NCBI RefSeq assembly: GCF_002286785.1
Contig: NZ_MUJY01000154.1
Span: forward strand, 1-64,000
DNA from: Pseudomonas sp. PIC25
GTDB taxonomy: Bacteria > Pseudomonadota > Gammaproteobacteria > Pseudomonadales > Pseudomonadaceae
Length of the DNA: 64,000 nt
Direction: 5' to 3'
The notes beneath the pieces were generated by a model that was not told where the DNA came from, ran no database searches, and worked only from the letters and a program-made list of their open reading frames with translations. Both the position numbers and the translations under genes were made by a program. Of this stretch, positions 5,678 through 15,071 are shown in pieces; position 1 is the first letter of the stretch; each line of letters starts with the position of its first letter.

Positions 5678-8332
5678 TCACTCCGCCCCCCGCTTGGCGA
5701 ACACCCAGCAGTTGAGGGGACGCTTCTCCAGCTTGGAGCGCACCTTGCGCACTTCGATAAAGCGGTGGGTGGTGCTCAGTGGCAGCACGCGGCGCAGGGT
5801 GACGGCGGGAATCGCCTCCAGTCCGGCCTGCCGGCAGGCCTGCTGAAAGTGTTCCAGGTTGATGGCGATCAGCTCGCGGTCGTTGCTGTGATTCAGCCGT
5901 TCGCGAATCTCTTCGCGTGTGCCGTCGGCGTCGGTGATGGTCACCACGTCCTCGTTCAGGAAGTGGTAGTTCTGCCAGAACTGGGCGGCGCTGCGGTTTT
6001 CTGCGCTGATGCTCTGCTGACGCTCCAGGGCGCAGCCTTCCAGGTGTTTGGCCAAGTCCTCCAGGTCGTTGTCCGTCCAGGCCGGAAACAACGCCTGGGT
6101 GGCCTTGGCTGCGGCCATCACCTGAGCGTGACATTGCACGATACGGCCATGCTCCACGCCGCTCAGGGCCTGGAAGCGTTGTTCGTAGTGCGTGAATGCG
6201 GCGAAATAGCGCTCCAGCCAGCCACGCTCATCGGATAGCGCGGCACGCAGGAAGCCGGCCAGGTTCTCCACGTCCATGCCGCGCAAGCGCTGGGCCAGCG
6301 GCTTGAGCGCCGGGCGATGATGGGCGCGGGTCATGTGCAGGTAGACGATACGGGTGATGATCGACTCATGCCCCTCCACCTTGGTGTTCTGGGAAATGCA
6401 GATCGCCCCGCGAAACAGTAACGCTTCGGTGTCGCTGTTGGTGCTCTTCACGCCCGTCACACGCAGCTTGGCGTTGTAGTCGAACAGCGACTTGATTTCC
6501 TCCCAGTTGTACTGAACGACCACCTCCCGGCCCAGGGCATCCGTGGTCGTCTTGTCCGACTCCAGCAGCACCACCGGAAGGTTGCTGACGGCCGCCATGG
6601 CACGCAGCAGGCCGATAGCCGAGGCGCCGCTGCCGCTGGGCTTGATACCTTCTTCATTGCGCCGGCCGACCAGCATCCACAGGAAACGCAGCAGGGTGGA
6701 CTTCCCCGCACCGGCAGCGCCGGTCAGCTCCAGGAATGGCCAGGATGCCTGCGCTGTACGAATCTGCTGAGCGAACAGTGAGCCGGTCCACCAGGCCAGT
6801 GCCGCCAGGCCATTGACGTCGAACACGGCACGGAAGTCGGCGAACCATGCCGGGTCGAAGTCGCCACCGTGTGTCACCGGCAGGGTGCGGATGGAGGTTT
6901 TCAGTCCTTCGCCATTGATCTCCAGGTAGCCGTGTTCGTTGCTCATCAGTTCTTTCCCTTTGTGAAAGCCGAAGGTCGGATAGCAATAGGTCGCGGTGTC
7001 GTCGTCGTAGCCAATGAAAGGCAGGGTGCGCACGGTGCGGGCGTCGCGCTGCCATTCCTTGCGCAGCATGGCCAGCACCTTCTCGCCACCCTCGAAGGTG
7101 CCGAAGGGCGTCTTCTCGATCAGGGCCTTGGCGAAGTTGCGCGGGTCGTTCACTGAGCTGGGCGGCAGGGCCTCGCGGCAGCTACGCCGGGCGTTGGGGA
7201 ACACGAAGCTGAAAAAGAAGCGCTGCTCGCCGGTAACGGCATCGCGCTCGATGTACTCGAAGCGCGGTACGCAGTTGGCCACCTCCACGATGGTGGTGTG
7301 CTTGGCGAACTCGGGCTGGTGGCCCTCGATGTCGTCGCCCTCGATCTCTTTTTGCAGCTCGGTCAGGTTCACCCGGGCTGAATACAGGCAGCTTCCAAAC
7401 TCCAGCAGGAAGAAACTGGTCCGCTTTTTCAGGTAGATCAGATAGGCCTTCTTCATCGGCGTGGCCGCGCAGAACAAACGGCCCTGATAGCAGGCTTCCT
7501 GCAGGTAGGCGTCGTCCAACTGGCCGTCTCGATAAACGTCGTCCCAGTCGCGGTCGGGATCGCCGAGTGCCACCCAGCCGATTTCCTTCATCTTGCGAAT
7601 CTGCGCCAGGTACTTGGGCACCACGGCGCGCCCGGCCTTGTCGTTGTCCAGGGCGATCACCCAAGTGATCAGCTTCTCCTTGTTGGCCTCGATGATCTGC
7701 CAGGGGAAGTTGTTGCAGCTGATGGCGGCAATGGCCTTATAGCCAGCCAGGTGCAAGGCGATGGCGTGGAAGATGCCTTCCACGATGTACACACGATCGT
7801 TCTTCTCGAACGTCTGGCCAGGCGGTACCCAGCCCTGCCCCTTGTAGCTCATGCCGTACTTGATGCCGGCTTTGTCACCGTCGTTGCGGGCCACCGCTCG
7901 GGCGTCAATCAGGCGCTCCCAGTAGCCATTGCATACCGGGAAGCGCACGGTGTCGCCCCAACTGTCGTCGGCCAGTTGGCGGCGCCCCTGGGTGTACCAG
8001 CCTTGCATCTTGCTGGTGTCGAAGCCGCGGTTGCGTTGTAGGTAGGCGTCGGCCGTGGCGGTGGGGTTGGCCTCGGTGCGCGGAAAACGCTCGCTCAGGT
8101 TCTCGAACAGGTAGCTGTAGCGCTCGCGGGTCTTCTCGGTGTGGCGGCACTCGTTCAGCCGGTTGCATGCCAACTGATAGGGCTGCTTGCGGCTGATGTA
8201 CAGGGTTCGATGGCCACACTTCGGGCAGACGCCCTTCTGCAGGTAGGTGTCGCCGATGTCCTTGAAGTCCAGCTGGGTGTCGCGCTCCAAGGCTTCCAAC
8301 ACGTCCAGCCGATAGATGTCTTCGTAATTCAT
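5678..8332 (-). CDS. Phage replication protein: zinc-ribbon/TOPRIM primase fused to helicase
   Basis: This 884-residue protein provides primase and helicase activity for prophage replication. An N-terminal zinc ribbon (C36, C39, C56, C62) resembles the DnaG-type finger. A TOPRIM domain follows, with the catalytic Glu in VYIVEG (E185) and the DxD pair in ALDNDKAGR (D229, D231). The C-terminal half is a helicase-like ATPase with Walker A GAAGAGKST at 538-546. The layout recalls P4 alpha and phage T7 gp4-type primase-helicases. The ATG at 8332 lies 9 bases after the cox-like stop, with AAGG upstream. The iteron-like cluster sits just past its 3' end and is its likely binding target. Confidence 0.88.
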   Translation of the reverse strand: MNYEDIYRLDVLEALERDTQLDFKDIGDTYLQKGVCPKCGHRTLYISRKQPYQLACNRLNECRHTEKTRERYSYLFENLSERFPRTEANPTATADAYLQRNRGFDTSKMQGWYTQGRRQLADDSWGDTVRFPVCNGYWERLIDARAVARNDGDKAGIKYGMSYKGQGWVPPGQTFEKNDRVYIVEGIFHAIALHLAGYKAIAAISCNNFPWQIIEANKEKLITWVIALDNDKAGRAVVPKYLAQIRKMKEIGWVALGDPDRDWDDVYRDGQLDDAYLQEACYQGRLFCAATPMKKAYLIYLKKRTSFFLLEFGSCLYSARVNLTELQKEIEGDDIEGHQPEFAKHTTIVEVANCVPRFEYIERDAVTGEQRFFFSFVFPNARRSCREALPPSSVNDPRNFAKALIEKTPFGTFEGGEKVLAMLRKEWQRDARTVRTLPFIGYDDDTATYCYPTFGFHKGKELMSNEHGYLEINGEGLKTSIRTLPVTHGGDFDPAWFADFRAVFDVNGLAALAWWTGSLFAQQIRTAQASWPFLELTGAAGAGKSTLLRFLWMLVGRRNEEGIKPSGSGASAIGLLRAMAAVSNLPVVLLESDKTTTDALGREVVVQYNWEEIKSLFDYNAKLRVTGVKSTNSDTEALLFRGAICISQNTKVEGHESIITRIVYLHMTRAHHRPALKPLAQRLRGMDVENLAGFLRAALSDERGWLERYFAAFTHYEQRFQALSGVEHGRIVQCHAQVMAAAKATQALFPAWTDNDLEDLAKHLEGCALERQQSISAENRSAAQFWQNYHFLNEDVVTITDADGTREEIRERLNHSNDRELIAINLEHFQQACRQAGLEAIPAVTLRRVLPLSTTHRFIEVRKVRSKLEKRPLNCWVFAKRGAE

Positions 8333-8341
8333 CGTCTGGCC

Positions 8342-8569
8342 TTAGCGAGTGCTGGCAATGTTCTTGTCGCGCACGCGCTCGGCCTGTTCGGCGGCTTCTA
8401 TGGCCAGGTGAATCATGTTGATGAAGACCGTGCCCTTCTCTCCGGCTGACTTCTCCCGAACCAGAATCACACCTTGCTCGATCTTGTGGCGGACAGACCG
8501 CTCGCTGAGTCCTGCCCGGCGCGCAAACTCGTTTGGTGTTACGTAGGGCGTGTCGATGGTTATCTGCAT
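8342..8569 (-). CDS. Cox-like phage regulator / excisionase candidate (HTH)
   Basis: The protein has 75 residues, with the start chosen at ATG 8569 (GGGGAG nine bases upstream) rather than the longer frame from 8611. The segment VTPNEFARRAGLSERSVRHKIEQG is a winged-helix/MerR-like DNA-binding motif as in P2 Cox and Apl proteins. It is the first gene of the leftward early operon and divergent from the repressor, exactly the position of P2 cox. By analogy it should repress the repressor/integrase transcript and direct excision. The leftward promoter and the operator lie directly upstream. Confidence 0.75.
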   Translation of the reverse strand: MQITIDTPYVTPNEFARRAGLSERSVRHKIEQGVILVREKSAGEKGTVFINMIHLAIEAAEQAERVRDKNIASTR

Positions 8570-8602
8570 TTTGATAAGCTCCCCGTAAATATTTTCGGAA
8601 AA

Positions 8603-8644
8603 GGTGTACAAGCGCGACCAAGGTTATGGTCGCGTTCGTACACC
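8603..8644. promoter_or_regulatory. Inverted-repeat operator between cox-like gene and repressor
   Basis: Two 17-base arms, GGTGTACAAGCGCGACC at 8603-8619 and its near complement at 8628-8644, are separated by 8 bases and match at 15 of 17 positions. The right arm fills the spacer of the leftward promoter and the left arm covers its likely start point, so a bound protein would block early transcription. The GGTGTAC half-site recurs at 2509. The phage repressor encoded at 8659 is the likely ligand. Confidence 0.7.
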
Positions 8645-8650
8645 TGTCAA
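8623..8650 (-). promoter_or_regulatory. Leftward early promoter of the prophage
   Basis: A consensus -35 box TTGACA (complement of 8645-8650) is followed after 16 bases by CATAAC (complement of 8623-8628). It drives the cox-like gene and the replication operon. Its spacer coincides with the right arm of the operator. Confidence 0.65.
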
Positions 8651-8658
8651 GGGGGCAT

Positions 8659-8898
8659 ATGGAACTGTTCGAGAAGCTGAAAGCGATCCGTTTGCGGGAG
8701 GGGCTCACACAGGCCGAGCTGTGCGAGGCAACGGGTATCAATCTGTCGACATGGAAAAGCTATGAGCTGATGCGTAGGAAGGAAGTCAGTTCGCTGGAAC
8801 TGCTGAAGCTCACGGCACACCCTCGTTTCATGAAGTACGCGTTGTGGCTTGTGACTGACACAACTGCGCCGGAGTGCGGGCAGATCAGCCCGGTTTAA
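8659..8898 (+). CDS. Phage C-type repressor (XRE helix-turn-helix)
   Basis: The protein has 79 residues. Residues [20 protein letters not shown] and [10 protein letters not shown] form a Cro/CI-type helix-turn-helix, followed by a short C-terminal segment ending in APECGQISP, typical of P2-like Pseudomonas repressors. The start at ATG 8659 has AAGGGGG just upstream. The frame also opens at 8626, but that ATG lies inside the operator. The protein should bind the inverted repeat at 8603-8644 and keep the leftward early promoter silent. It is transcribed together with the integrase, whose start lies 5 bases after its stop. Confidence 0.82.
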   Translation: MELFEKLKAIRLREGLTQAELCEATGINLSTWKSYELMRRKEVSSLELLKLTAHPRFMKYALWLVTDTTAPECGQISPV

Positions 8899-8903
8899 TC
8901 ACT

Positions 8904-10013
8904 ATGACGATCAAGAAACTAGACGATGGGCAGTGGTTGGTGGACTGTCGGCCGGAGGGGCGCAACGGCCCGCGAATCCGGAAGAAGTTCCGTACCAAGA
9001 ACGAGGCAATGGTTTACCAGAACCGGATCATGGGGGACGGTGCCAAGGGGGAGTTTGAGAAGAAGCCGAAGCGAGATGAGCGTCGGCTGAGTGAATTGGT
9101 GACTCTCTGGTTCACTCTGCACGGTAGCAGCTTGAAACAGGGCGATAAGCGGCGGAGGGAGATGCTGACAACAGTCGAGCGTATCGGGGATCCGAAGGCT
9201 TGCCATTTTACCGCCGAGATGTTTGCCGACTATCGGGCTGCACGGCTAGCCGGCCAGTGGGGGCGTCTCAGTGTTGGATCTGGTAAGCGAAAGGGAGAAG
9301 ACGCCCGCCAAGTGGCCCCCAAGACGTTGAATCACGAACTGACCCATCTGCGAGCGATGTTCAACGAGCTGGAGCGCCTGGGCAAATGGTCTGGGGAGAA
9401 TCCGCTAAAGAAAGTCCGGGCGCTAAAGCACGATGAGGCTGAGATGGGATATCTAAGCGCCGACGAAATTCCGATCCTTTTGGCGAAGCTTGATCGGCAC
9501 CCGTCCACAGTTGGAATGGTTGCCAGAGTCTGCCTTGCTACTGGGGCTCGGTGGGCAGAGGCGATGGCTTTGCAGCCTAGCCAGGTACGCGATGGGCGTA
9601 TCTATTTTGTTCGCACCAAGTCAGCTAGGAACAGGGCGGTGCCAATATCATCCGAACTGCAGAAGATGCTCGAGGAGAGTTTGCCATGGCGCTCATCGTA
9701 CTCTGCGACTTACAAAGCGTTTGAACTGGCAGTTGCAGAACTTGATTTGAGCTTGCCGAAAGGGCAACTCACCCATGTGCTACGTCATACCTTCGCGAGC
9801 CACTACATGATGAATGGTGGGGACATCTTGACCCTTCAGCGGGTGCTTGGGCATTCGAACCTTACGATGACAATGCGCTATGCACATTTCAGCCCGGGGC
9901 ATTTAGCCGAAGTGGTCAATCTCAACCCATTGGCGAAAGGCTGTGGACACTTTGTGGACAATAAGGCGGATTGTGAAATTGGGGTGGACACTGAGAACGA
10001 AGCTGCCGCCTAG
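8904..10013 (+). CDS. int: Tyrosine-recombinase phage integrase
   Basis: This 369-residue site-specific recombinase would insert and excise the prophage. The catalytic set is complete: Arg in ATGARWAEA (R216), HVLRH (H291 and R294), His in LGHSN (H317) and nucleophile Tyr in MRYAHF (Y326). An N-terminal arm-binding segment (residues 1-45) and a core-binding SAM-like domain precede it. ATG 8904 is preferred to a GTG at 8874 inside the repressor gene. No strong ribosome site is seen, which fits translational coupling to the repressor stop five bases upstream. The gene points at the ptsH end, as expected beside an attachment site. Confidence 0.9.
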   Translation: MTIKKLDDGQWLVDCRPEGRNGPRIRKKFRTKNEAMVYQNRIMGDGAKGEFEKKPKRDERRLSELVTLWFTLHGSSLKQGDKRRREMLTTVERIGDPKACHFTAEMFADYRAARLAGQWGRLSVGSGKRKGEDARQVAPKTLNHELTHLRAMFNELERLGKWSGENPLKKVRALKHDEAEMGYLSADEIPILLAKLDRHPSTVGMVARVCLATGARWAEAMALQPSQVRDGRIYFVRTKSARNRAVPISSELQKMLEESLPWRSSYSATYKAFELAVAELDLSLPKGQLTHVLRHTFASHYMMNGGDILTLQRVLGHSNLTMTMRYAHFSPGHLAEVVNLNPLAKGCGHFVDNKADCEIGVDTENEAAA

Positions 10014-10060
10014 ATTTCATGCGGTTTTCGTCCTCGCTGTTCTCCTGTCTATTCTCCTTC
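10014..10060. other. Probable right attachment-site region (attR) at the 3' end of ptsH
   Basis: Between the integrase stop and the ptsH stop lie only 35 bases, and ptsH ends with the normal RFDEGE C-terminus. Integrases of this type usually recombine next to their own gene, so the crossover should fall here or in the last codons of ptsH. The core length is unknown, because the matching copy at the other prophage end lies outside the window. Confidence 0.4.
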
Positions 10061-10321
10061 GTCGAATCTATTGTTGATCAGTTCGATCAAGGCGTTCAGG
10101 GCGTCGTCGTCCTGTTCGCCTTCGGTGTGGAGATGAATCGGTGTTCCCTTCCCGGCGGCGAGCATCATGACAGCCATGATGCTCTTGCCATCGACGAGGC
10201 TTTCCGGTGAGCGGCCAACCTTGACTTGGCAGGGGAAGCGGCCGGCAACGCCAACGAACTTGGCGGCTGCGCGGGCGTGCAGGCCGAGCTTGTTGATAAT
10301 GGTGATTTCGCAGGCAGGCAT
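10049..10321 (-). CDS. ptsH: HPr-like phosphocarrier NPr of the nitrogen PTS
   Basis: The 90-residue protein has the active-site His15 in KLGLHARA and Ser47 in DGKSIM, the two regulatory phosphorylation sites of the HPr family. It passes phosphate from PtsP (EI-Ntr) to the PtsN protein encoded two genes upstream. It is the last gene of the rpoN-hpf-ptsN-rapZ-ptsH run, 18 bases after rapZ. Its 3' end abuts the prophage, so any native transcription terminator has been moved away or replaced. The coding sequence itself appears intact. Confidence 0.95.
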   Translation of the reverse strand: MPACEITIINKLGLHARAAAKFVGVAGRFPCQVKVGRSPESLVDGKSIMAVMMLAAGKGTPIHLHTEGEQDDDALNALIELINNRFDEGE

Positions 10322-10339
10322 CGCGCTTGAATCCTTCTT

Positions 10340-11197
10340 TCAGCGGAGGTCGCGGTGGCGAACCTGAACGTTCTTCAGTTGTTCTTTCAGGACTTGGCCT
10401 AGCCGTTCCGCCAGGTACACCGAGCGGTGGTGCCCGCCGGTACAACCGATGGCGATGGTGACATAGGCGCGATTGCTCGCGGCGAATCGCGGCAGCCACT
10501 TCTGCAGATAGCCGCGAATGTCCTGATACATGTCTTCGACATCGGGTTGCGCTGCAAGATATTCGATCACCGGCTGGTCCAGGCCGGAAAAGTCGCGCAG
10601 TTCCGGTTTCCAGTACGGATTCGGCAGGCAGCGCACATCGAATACCAGATCCGCATCCACCGGCATGCCGCGTTTGAACCCGAACGATTCGACCAGAAAG
10701 GCCGTGCCGGGCTCCGGCTTGTTCAGCAGGCGCAGCTTGATCGTGTCGCGGAGCTGGTAGAGGTTGAGGTGGGTGGTATCGATCTTGAGGTCGGCCAGAT
10801 CGGCGATCGGGCCGAGAAGGCCGCCTTCGTCATGGATCGCTTCGGCCAGAGAGCGTGTTTCGTTGGTCAGCGGGTGCCGTCGTCGGGTCTCCGAGAAGCG
10901 CTTGAGCAACGTCTCGTCGTCGGCGTCAAGGTAGAGCACATCACAGAGGATGTGGCGGGCGCGGACCTCTTCCAGCAGATCGGGAAAGCGCTGCAGATGG
11001 CTGGGGAGATTGCGTGCGTCGATGGACACCGCAACCTGCGGATGCAGCAGTTCGGTATGGAGCAATGCGCGTTCGGCCAGTTCAGGCAGCAAGCCGGCGG
11101 GCAGGTTGTCGATGCAATAGAAGCCATTGTCCTCGAGTACGTCGAGGGCAGTGCTCTTGCCCGAACCGGAGCGTCCGCTGACGATGATCAGGCGCAT
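10340..11197 (-). CDS. rapZ: RNase adapter / nucleotide-binding protein RapZ
   Basis: This 285-residue protein has Walker [10 protein letters not shown] at residues 8-16 and the C-terminal RNA-binding signature [16 protein letters not shown]. In E. coli RapZ directs the small RNA GlmZ to RNase E and so controls glucosamine-6-phosphate synthase; the role in Pseudomonas is less defined. It lies 10 bases after ptsN in the conserved rpoN operon. The ATG at 11197 begins MRLIIVSG as in relatives. Length is normal for the family. Confidence 0.95.
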   Translation of the reverse strand: MRLIIVSGRSGSGKSTALDVLEDNGFYCIDNLPAGLLPELAERALLHTELLHPQVAVSIDARNLPSHLQRFPDLLEEVRARHILCDVLYLDADDETLLKRFSETRRRHPLTNETRSLAEAIHDEGGLLGPIADLADLKIDTTHLNLYQLRDTIKLRLLNKPEPGTAFLVESFGFKRGMPVDADLVFDVRCLPNPYWKPELRDFSGLDQPVIEYLAAQPDVEDMYQDIRGYLQKWLPRFAASNRAYVTIAIGCTGGHHRSVYLAERLGQVLKEQLKNVQVRHRDLR

Positions 11198-11207
11198 GTC
11201 GGAAACC

Positions 11208-11672
11208 CTATCGGCCGTTCTGGATGTCTACCACCACCTGATACAGGGCTTCGCCGCTCGGCGCCTGGCGCAGACGTTCGCGTACGTCGCCACGGTCGAG
11301 CATGCTGGCGATCTGGCGGAGCAGTTCGAGGTGTTCATCGGTGGCTGCTTCGGGAACCAGCAGGACGAACAGCAGATCGACCGGGGCACCGTCGATGGCA
11401 TCGAAGTCCACGGGGGAGTCGAGTCGGAGCAGGGCACTGATCGGCGAAGTACAGCCGGGCAACCGGCAATGGGGGATCGCGATGCCGTTGCCGAAGCCGG
11501 TGGAACCGAGCTTTTCGCGGGCGATCAGGCTCTCGAATATATCCTGGCTATCGAGCTCGGGCACTTCGCGAGCAACCAGGTTGGCTATCTGTTCGAGTAC
11601 ACGTTTCTTGCTGCCTCCCGGCACGTTCACCAAGGAACGGCCGGGGGTCAGGATATTTTCTAGTCGGATCAT
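11208..11672 (-). CDS. ptsN: Nitrogen-regulatory PTS EIIA component
   Basis: This 154-residue EIIA-Ntr has the phosphorylatable His68 in GIAIPHCRL. It accepts phosphate from NPr and, depending on phosphorylation state, modulates regulators of carbon, nitrogen and potassium metabolism. The start [10 protein letters not shown] at 11672 matches the family. The frame opens further upstream to 11705 but would overlap hpf, so it is not used. It lies 16 bases downstream of hpf. Confidence 0.95.
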   Translation of the reverse strand: MIRLENILTPGRSLVNVPGGSKKRVLEQIANLVAREVPELDSQDIFESLIAREKLGSTGFGNGIAIPHCRLPGCTSPISALLRLDSPVDFDAIDGAPVDLLFVLLVPEAATDEHLELLRQIASMLDRGDVRERLRQAPSGEALYQVVVDIQNGR

Positions 11673-11688
11673 AAGAAGGGAGAAAGCG

Positions 11689-11997
11689 TCAGCGGGCCAT
11701 TGCACCCTGCTGGCGATTGAGCTGCTTTTCCTTGTGCTTGATCAATTGACGATCGAGTTTGTCGGTCAGAAGGTCGATGGCCGCGTACATGTCTTCATGT
11801 TCGGCGTTGGCGACGACCTCGCCGCCAGCGATGTGCAGGGTGGCTTCGATTTTCTGCTTGAGTTTCTCAACCTCCATGATCACCTGCACGTTGGTGATTC
11901 GGTCGAAGTGGCGTTCCAATCGACTGAGTTTTTCAGCGACATAGTCGCGTAGGGCGTCGGTCACAACCAGTTGATGTCCACTGATGTTGACTTGCAT
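11689..11997 (-). CDS. hpf: Short-type ribosome hibernation promoting factor
   Basis: The protein has 102 residues beginning MQVNISGHQLVVTDAL and a beta-alpha fold typical of HPF/YfiA. It binds the 30S decoding region and helps form inactive 100S ribosomes in stationary phase. It lacks the long C-terminal dimerisation domain, so it is the short gammaproteobacterial form. It follows rpoN after 84 bases, a gap that contains a hairpin GACAGGC/GCCTGTC at 12030-12049. A GGAGAAGCGGT ribosome region precedes the ATG. Confidence 0.95.
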   Translation of the reverse strand: MQVNISGHQLVVTDALRDYVAEKLSRLERHFDRITNVQVIMEVEKLKQKIEATLHIAGGEVVANAEHEDMYAAIDLLTDKLDRQLIKHKEKQLNRQQGAMAR

Positions 11998-12081
11998 ACC
12001 GCTTCTCCTTGTTGCCCGTGTGTATTAGAGACAGGCTAACGGGCCTGTCACCGGAACACTTTGGCTTGGGTCAATGCCACG

Positions 12082-13572
12082 TCACATCAGGCGCTTGCGT
12101 TCGCTGGAAGGTGCTATCCCGAGCGACTCGCGGTACTTGGCGACCGTGCGGCGGGCTACTTGAATGCCCTGTGCCTCCAGTAAACCAGCGATCTTGCTGT
12201 CGCTCAACGGCTTTTTCGGATTTTCCGCCGCGACCAGTTTCTTGATGATCGCCCGGATCGCCGTGGAGGAGCATTCGCCGCCTTCGGAGGTGCTGACGTG
12301 GCTGGAGAAAAAGTACTTCAGTTCGTAGATCCCGCGCGGGGTATGCATAAACTTCTGGGTGGTCACCCGGGAAATGGTCGACTCGTGCATGCCCACCGCT
12401 TCGGCGATGTCGTGCAGGACCAGGGGCTTCATCGCCTCTTCGCCGTATTCGAGGAAACCGCGCTGGTGTTCGACGATCTGGGTCGCCACCTTCATCAGGG
12501 TTTCGTTGCGGCTTTGCAGGCTCTTGATGAACCAGCGTGCCTCCTGCAACTGATTGCGCATGAAGGTGTTGTCGGCACTGGAGTCGGCACGTCGGACGAA
12601 GCCGGCATAATGAGGATTGACCCGCAGGCGCGGCACTGCTTCCTGGTTCAGCTCCACCAGCCAACGGTCGTTGTGCTTGCGCACCACCACGTCGGGCACG
12701 ACATATTCGGGCTCGCTGGCCTCGATCTGCGAACCGGGGCGTGGGTTGAGGCTCTGGATCAGTTCGATGACCTGGCGCAGTTCGTCTTCCTTGAGCTTCA
12801 TGCGCCGCATCAGTTGGCTGTAGTCGCGGCTGCCGAGCAGGTCGAGGTAGTCGCTGGACAAGCGCTTGGCTTCGTCCAGCCAAGGCGTGTCGGCGGGTAG
12901 CTGGCGCAGTTGCAGGGTCAGGCATTCACGCAGGTCGCGGGCACCCACGCCAGCGGGCTCGAACTGTTGGATGCGGTGCAGGACAACTTCGACTTCATCC
13001 AGCTCGATGTCGAGCTCGGGGTCGAAGGATTCGAGGATTTCCTCGAGGCTTTCCTCGAGATAACCGTTGTTGTCGATGCAATCGATGATGGTGGTGGCGA
13101 TCAGGCGATCGGTGTCCGACATCGGTGCCAGATTCAATTGCCAGAGCAGGTGGCTTTGCAGGCTTTCACCCGCAGAGGTGCGGGAAGTGAAGTCCCACTC
13201 GTCGTCATCGCTGCTGGGTAGACTGCTGGCGCTGGTCTGGTAGACGTCTTCCCAGGCGGTGTCGACCGGCAGTTCGCTGGGAATGCGTTCGTGCCACTCG
13301 CCATCTTCCAGGGTTTCCACCGTCGGTGCGGCGTCTTGGAAGGATACTTCCTGACTGCCGGGATTGGGCAACTCTTCGCCATCGGCCAATGGGTCGGAGT
13401 TGTCGAAGTCGTCACCTTCCTCCTGACGCTCGAGCATCGGGTTGGATTCGAGAGCCTCCTGGATTTCCTGTTGCAAATCCAGGGTGGACAGTTGGAGCAG
13501 GCGGATGGCCTGTTGCAGCTGAGGTGTCATCGTCAGCTGCTGGCCCATCTTAAGGACTAGCGATGGTTTCAT
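12082..13572 (-). CDS. rpoN: RNA polymerase sigma-54 factor
   Basis: This 496-residue protein starts [13 protein letters not shown], the conserved glutamine-rich activator-interacting region I. An acidic region follows (about residues 50-120), then the core-binding domain, the helix-turn-helix, and the RpoN box [10 protein letters not shown] near the C-terminus that recognises the -24 element. It directs transcription of nitrogen, motility and many other genes that need enhancer-binding activators. The frame extends to 13629, but the first Met of the conserved N-terminus is at 13572. The 228-base gap to lptB holds no gene. Confidence 0.97.
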   Translation of the reverse strand: MKPSLVLKMGQQLTMTPQLQQAIRLLQLSTLDLQQEIQEALESNPMLERQEEGDDFDNSDPLADGEELPNPGSQEVSFQDAAPTVETLEDGEWHERIPSELPVDTAWEDVYQTSASSLPSSDDDEWDFTSRTSAGESLQSHLLWQLNLAPMSDTDRLIATTIIDCIDNNGYLEESLEEILESFDPELDIELDEVEVVLHRIQQFEPAGVGARDLRECLTLQLRQLPADTPWLDEAKRLSSDYLDLLGSRDYSQLMRRMKLKEDELRQVIELIQSLNPRPGSQIEASEPEYVVPDVVVRKHNDRWLVELNQEAVPRLRVNPHYAGFVRRADSSADNTFMRNQLQEARWFIKSLQSRNETLMKVATQIVEHQRGFLEYGEEAMKPLVLHDIAEAVGMHESTISRVTTQKFMHTPRGIYELKYFFSSHVSTSEGGECSSTAIRAIIKKLVAAENPKKPLSDSKIAGLLEAQGIQVARRTVAKYRESLGIAPSSERKRLM

Positions 13573-13800
13573 GGCGACCTTATTTGCCGGCGCGTCTGCG
13601 CCATCCACTACAGGGCGCTGAAGCGCCACCAGGAAGCAAATTATATGCCTGACTTCGTCTGCTTTGACTAGGCCGTGTCTTCAAAAATTTCCCTTCTCAT
13701 GCCGCTCGGGAAGCGGCTCGATGCCGCCGCGGCAGGGAAGGAAAAGGCAGCAGGCGATGCGCTGCATCCGTGCGCCCATCCGGAATCGATCCGGGTGGGG

Positions 13801-14526
13801 TTACAGGCGGAACTCGTGGCCGAGGTAGACTTCCTTGACCAACTGGTTGGCCAGGATTGTCTCGGCATCGCCTTCGGCGATCAACTGGCCGTCGTTGACG
13901 ATATAGGCCGTTTCGCAGATATCCAGTGTCTCGCGGACATTATGGTCGGTGATCAGTACGCCGATGCCCTTGCCCTTCAGATGGTGGATGATTTGCTTGA
14001 TATCGCCCACGGAAATCGGGTCCACGCCGGCAAAGGGTTCGTCGAGCAGGATGAACTTGGGCGAGGTGGCCAGTGCCCGGGCGATTTCCACGCGGCGCCG
14101 CTCGCCGCCCGACAGGCTCATGCCAAGGCTGTCGCGGATATGGCTGATGTGGAATTCCTGCAGCAGCGCTTCCAGGGCCTGCTGGCGGCCGGCGCGATCG
14201 AGGTCCTTGCGGGTTTCCAGGATCGCCATGATGTTGTCGGCCACGCTGAGCTTGCGGAAGATCGAGGCTTCCTGCGGCAGATAGCCGATGCCTGCGCGGG
14301 CACGGCCATGCATCGGCTGGTGGCTGACGTCGCGATCGTCGATCAGGATGCGGCCCTGATCGGCCTGGACCAGGCCGACGATCATGTAGAAGCAGGTGGT
14401 CTTGCCGGCGCCATTGGGGCCGAGCAGGCCGACGATCTGGCCGCTGTCGATGGACAGGCTGACGTCGCGGACGACCTGGCGGCCCTTATAGCTCTTGGCC
14501 AGGTGCTGGGCTTTCAGGGTGGCCAT
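13801..14526 (-). CDS. lptB: LPS export ABC transporter ATP-binding protein
   Basis: The 241-residue ATPase has Walker [10 protein letters not shown], signature LSGGERRR and Walker B FILLDEPF. With LptF and LptG it extracts lipopolysaccharide from the inner membrane and feeds it to the LptC-LptA bridge. Its start overlaps the lptA stop (ATGA-type junction at 14526), giving the conserved kdsD-kdsC-lptC-lptA-lptB order on the minus strand. The length is typical. Confidence 0.97.
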   Translation of the reverse strand: MATLKAQHLAKSYKGRQVVRDVSLSIDSGQIVGLLGPNGAGKTTCFYMIVGLVQADQGRILIDDRDVSHQPMHGRARAGIGYLPQEASIFRKLSVADNIMAILETRKDLDRAGRQQALEALLQEFHISHIRDSLGMSLSGGERRRVEIARALATSPKFILLDEPFAGVDPISVGDIKQIIHHLKGKGIGVLITDHNVRETLDICETAYIVNDGQLIAEGDAETILANQLVKEVYLGHEFRL

Positions 14527-15071
14527 TACTGGGGCTGCTCCGCAGGCTGTTCCTTCTTCCTCGGCTGGATGACCATGTCGATGCGCGGGCGTGGCGTCGT
14601 CACCTCGGCGCCGCTGGCGCGCCCTGCGTTGACGATCTGGCGCTGGGTGTCATAGACGATCTTTTCGCCTTCGAAGGTGTTGCCTTCCTGGATGACCTTG
14701 GCCTGGTCGAGCAGGACGATGCGCTCGTTGGCGGCGAAGTACTGAATGGTCAGGCCGTAAGCCTTGACGATCTCCTTGTCCACCGCCGGCTTCTGCTCGT
14801 AATACGCGGGCTTGCCGACGGCCGTGAAGACTTCGATGTCGCCGTTCTTGTTCTGCGTGATGGTTACCGTGTTGCCGGTGATCTTCAGGGTGCCCTGGGT
14901 GATCACGACGTCGCCGCGATAGACGGCTACGCCCTGCTTGTCGTCGAGCTCGGCGCTATCGGCCTGGACGCGGATGGGTTGATCCCGGTCGCTGGGCAAT
15001 GCCCACGCGCTCACGCTTCCTAGCGCGGCGCTCAAGCTGAGCAGAAGGGGGAGGGGGTTAACGAACCTCAT
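14526..15071 (-). CDS. lptA: LPS transport periplasmic bridge protein (LptH/LptA)
   Basis: This 181-residue protein has a signal peptide ending near SAWA (residue 24). An OstA/jellyroll domain follows ([24 protein letters not shown]) that stacks head to tail to carry LPS across the periplasm. The Pro/Gln-rich C-terminal tail is usual in pseudomonads, where the protein is called LptH. It overlaps lptC by 14 bases and lptB by 1, indicating a tight operon. Confidence 0.95.
   Translation of the reverse strand: MRFVNPLPLLLSLSAALGSVSAWALPSDRDQPIRVQADSAELDDKQGVAVYRGDVVITQGTLKITGNTVTITQNKNGDIEVFTAVGKPAYYEQKPAVDKEIVKAYGLTIQYFAANERIVLLDQAKVIQEGNTFEGEKIVYDTQRQIVNAGRASGAEVTTPRPRIDMVIQPRKKEQPAEQPQ

Larger units (their letters stand above)
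1..10048. mobile_element. P2-like prophage, right-hand part (left end outside window)
   Basis: Terminase large subunit and portal genes of the phage P2 P/Q type read rightward. They are followed by small genes, a minus-strand early/replication operon, and a plus-strand repressor and tyrosine integrase that ends 35 bases before the stop codon of ptsH. This is the P2 prophage order: late genes P and Q, the cos region, replication genes, cox, C, int, then att. The rest of the late region must lie upstream of base 1. From ptsH onward all genes are normal Pseudomonas core genes, so the right boundary is sharp. The exact end cannot be fixed because the other attachment site is not in the window. 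Confidence 0.9.

Noticed and set aside
5193-6134. 313-residue minus-strand frame overlapping the replication gene and repeat cluster
   Set aside because: It is Arg/Pro/Gly-rich, overlaps the real primase-helicase in another frame and crosses the iteron-like repeats.
12015-12034. Sequence TGTGTATTAGAGACAG resembles the Tn5 mosaic end used in library adapters
   Set aside because: It differs from the 19-base mosaic end at four positions and sits in a normal rpoN-hpf gap with intact genes on both sides, so it is probably native sequence.
13701-13717. GCCGCT/AGCGGC hairpin between lptB and rpoN
   Set aside because: The six-base stem has no U-run on either strand directly next to it; too weak to call.
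13675-14655. 326-residue plus-strand frame between rpoN and lptA
   Set aside because: Most of it is antisense to lptB, and the unshared part lacks coding features.
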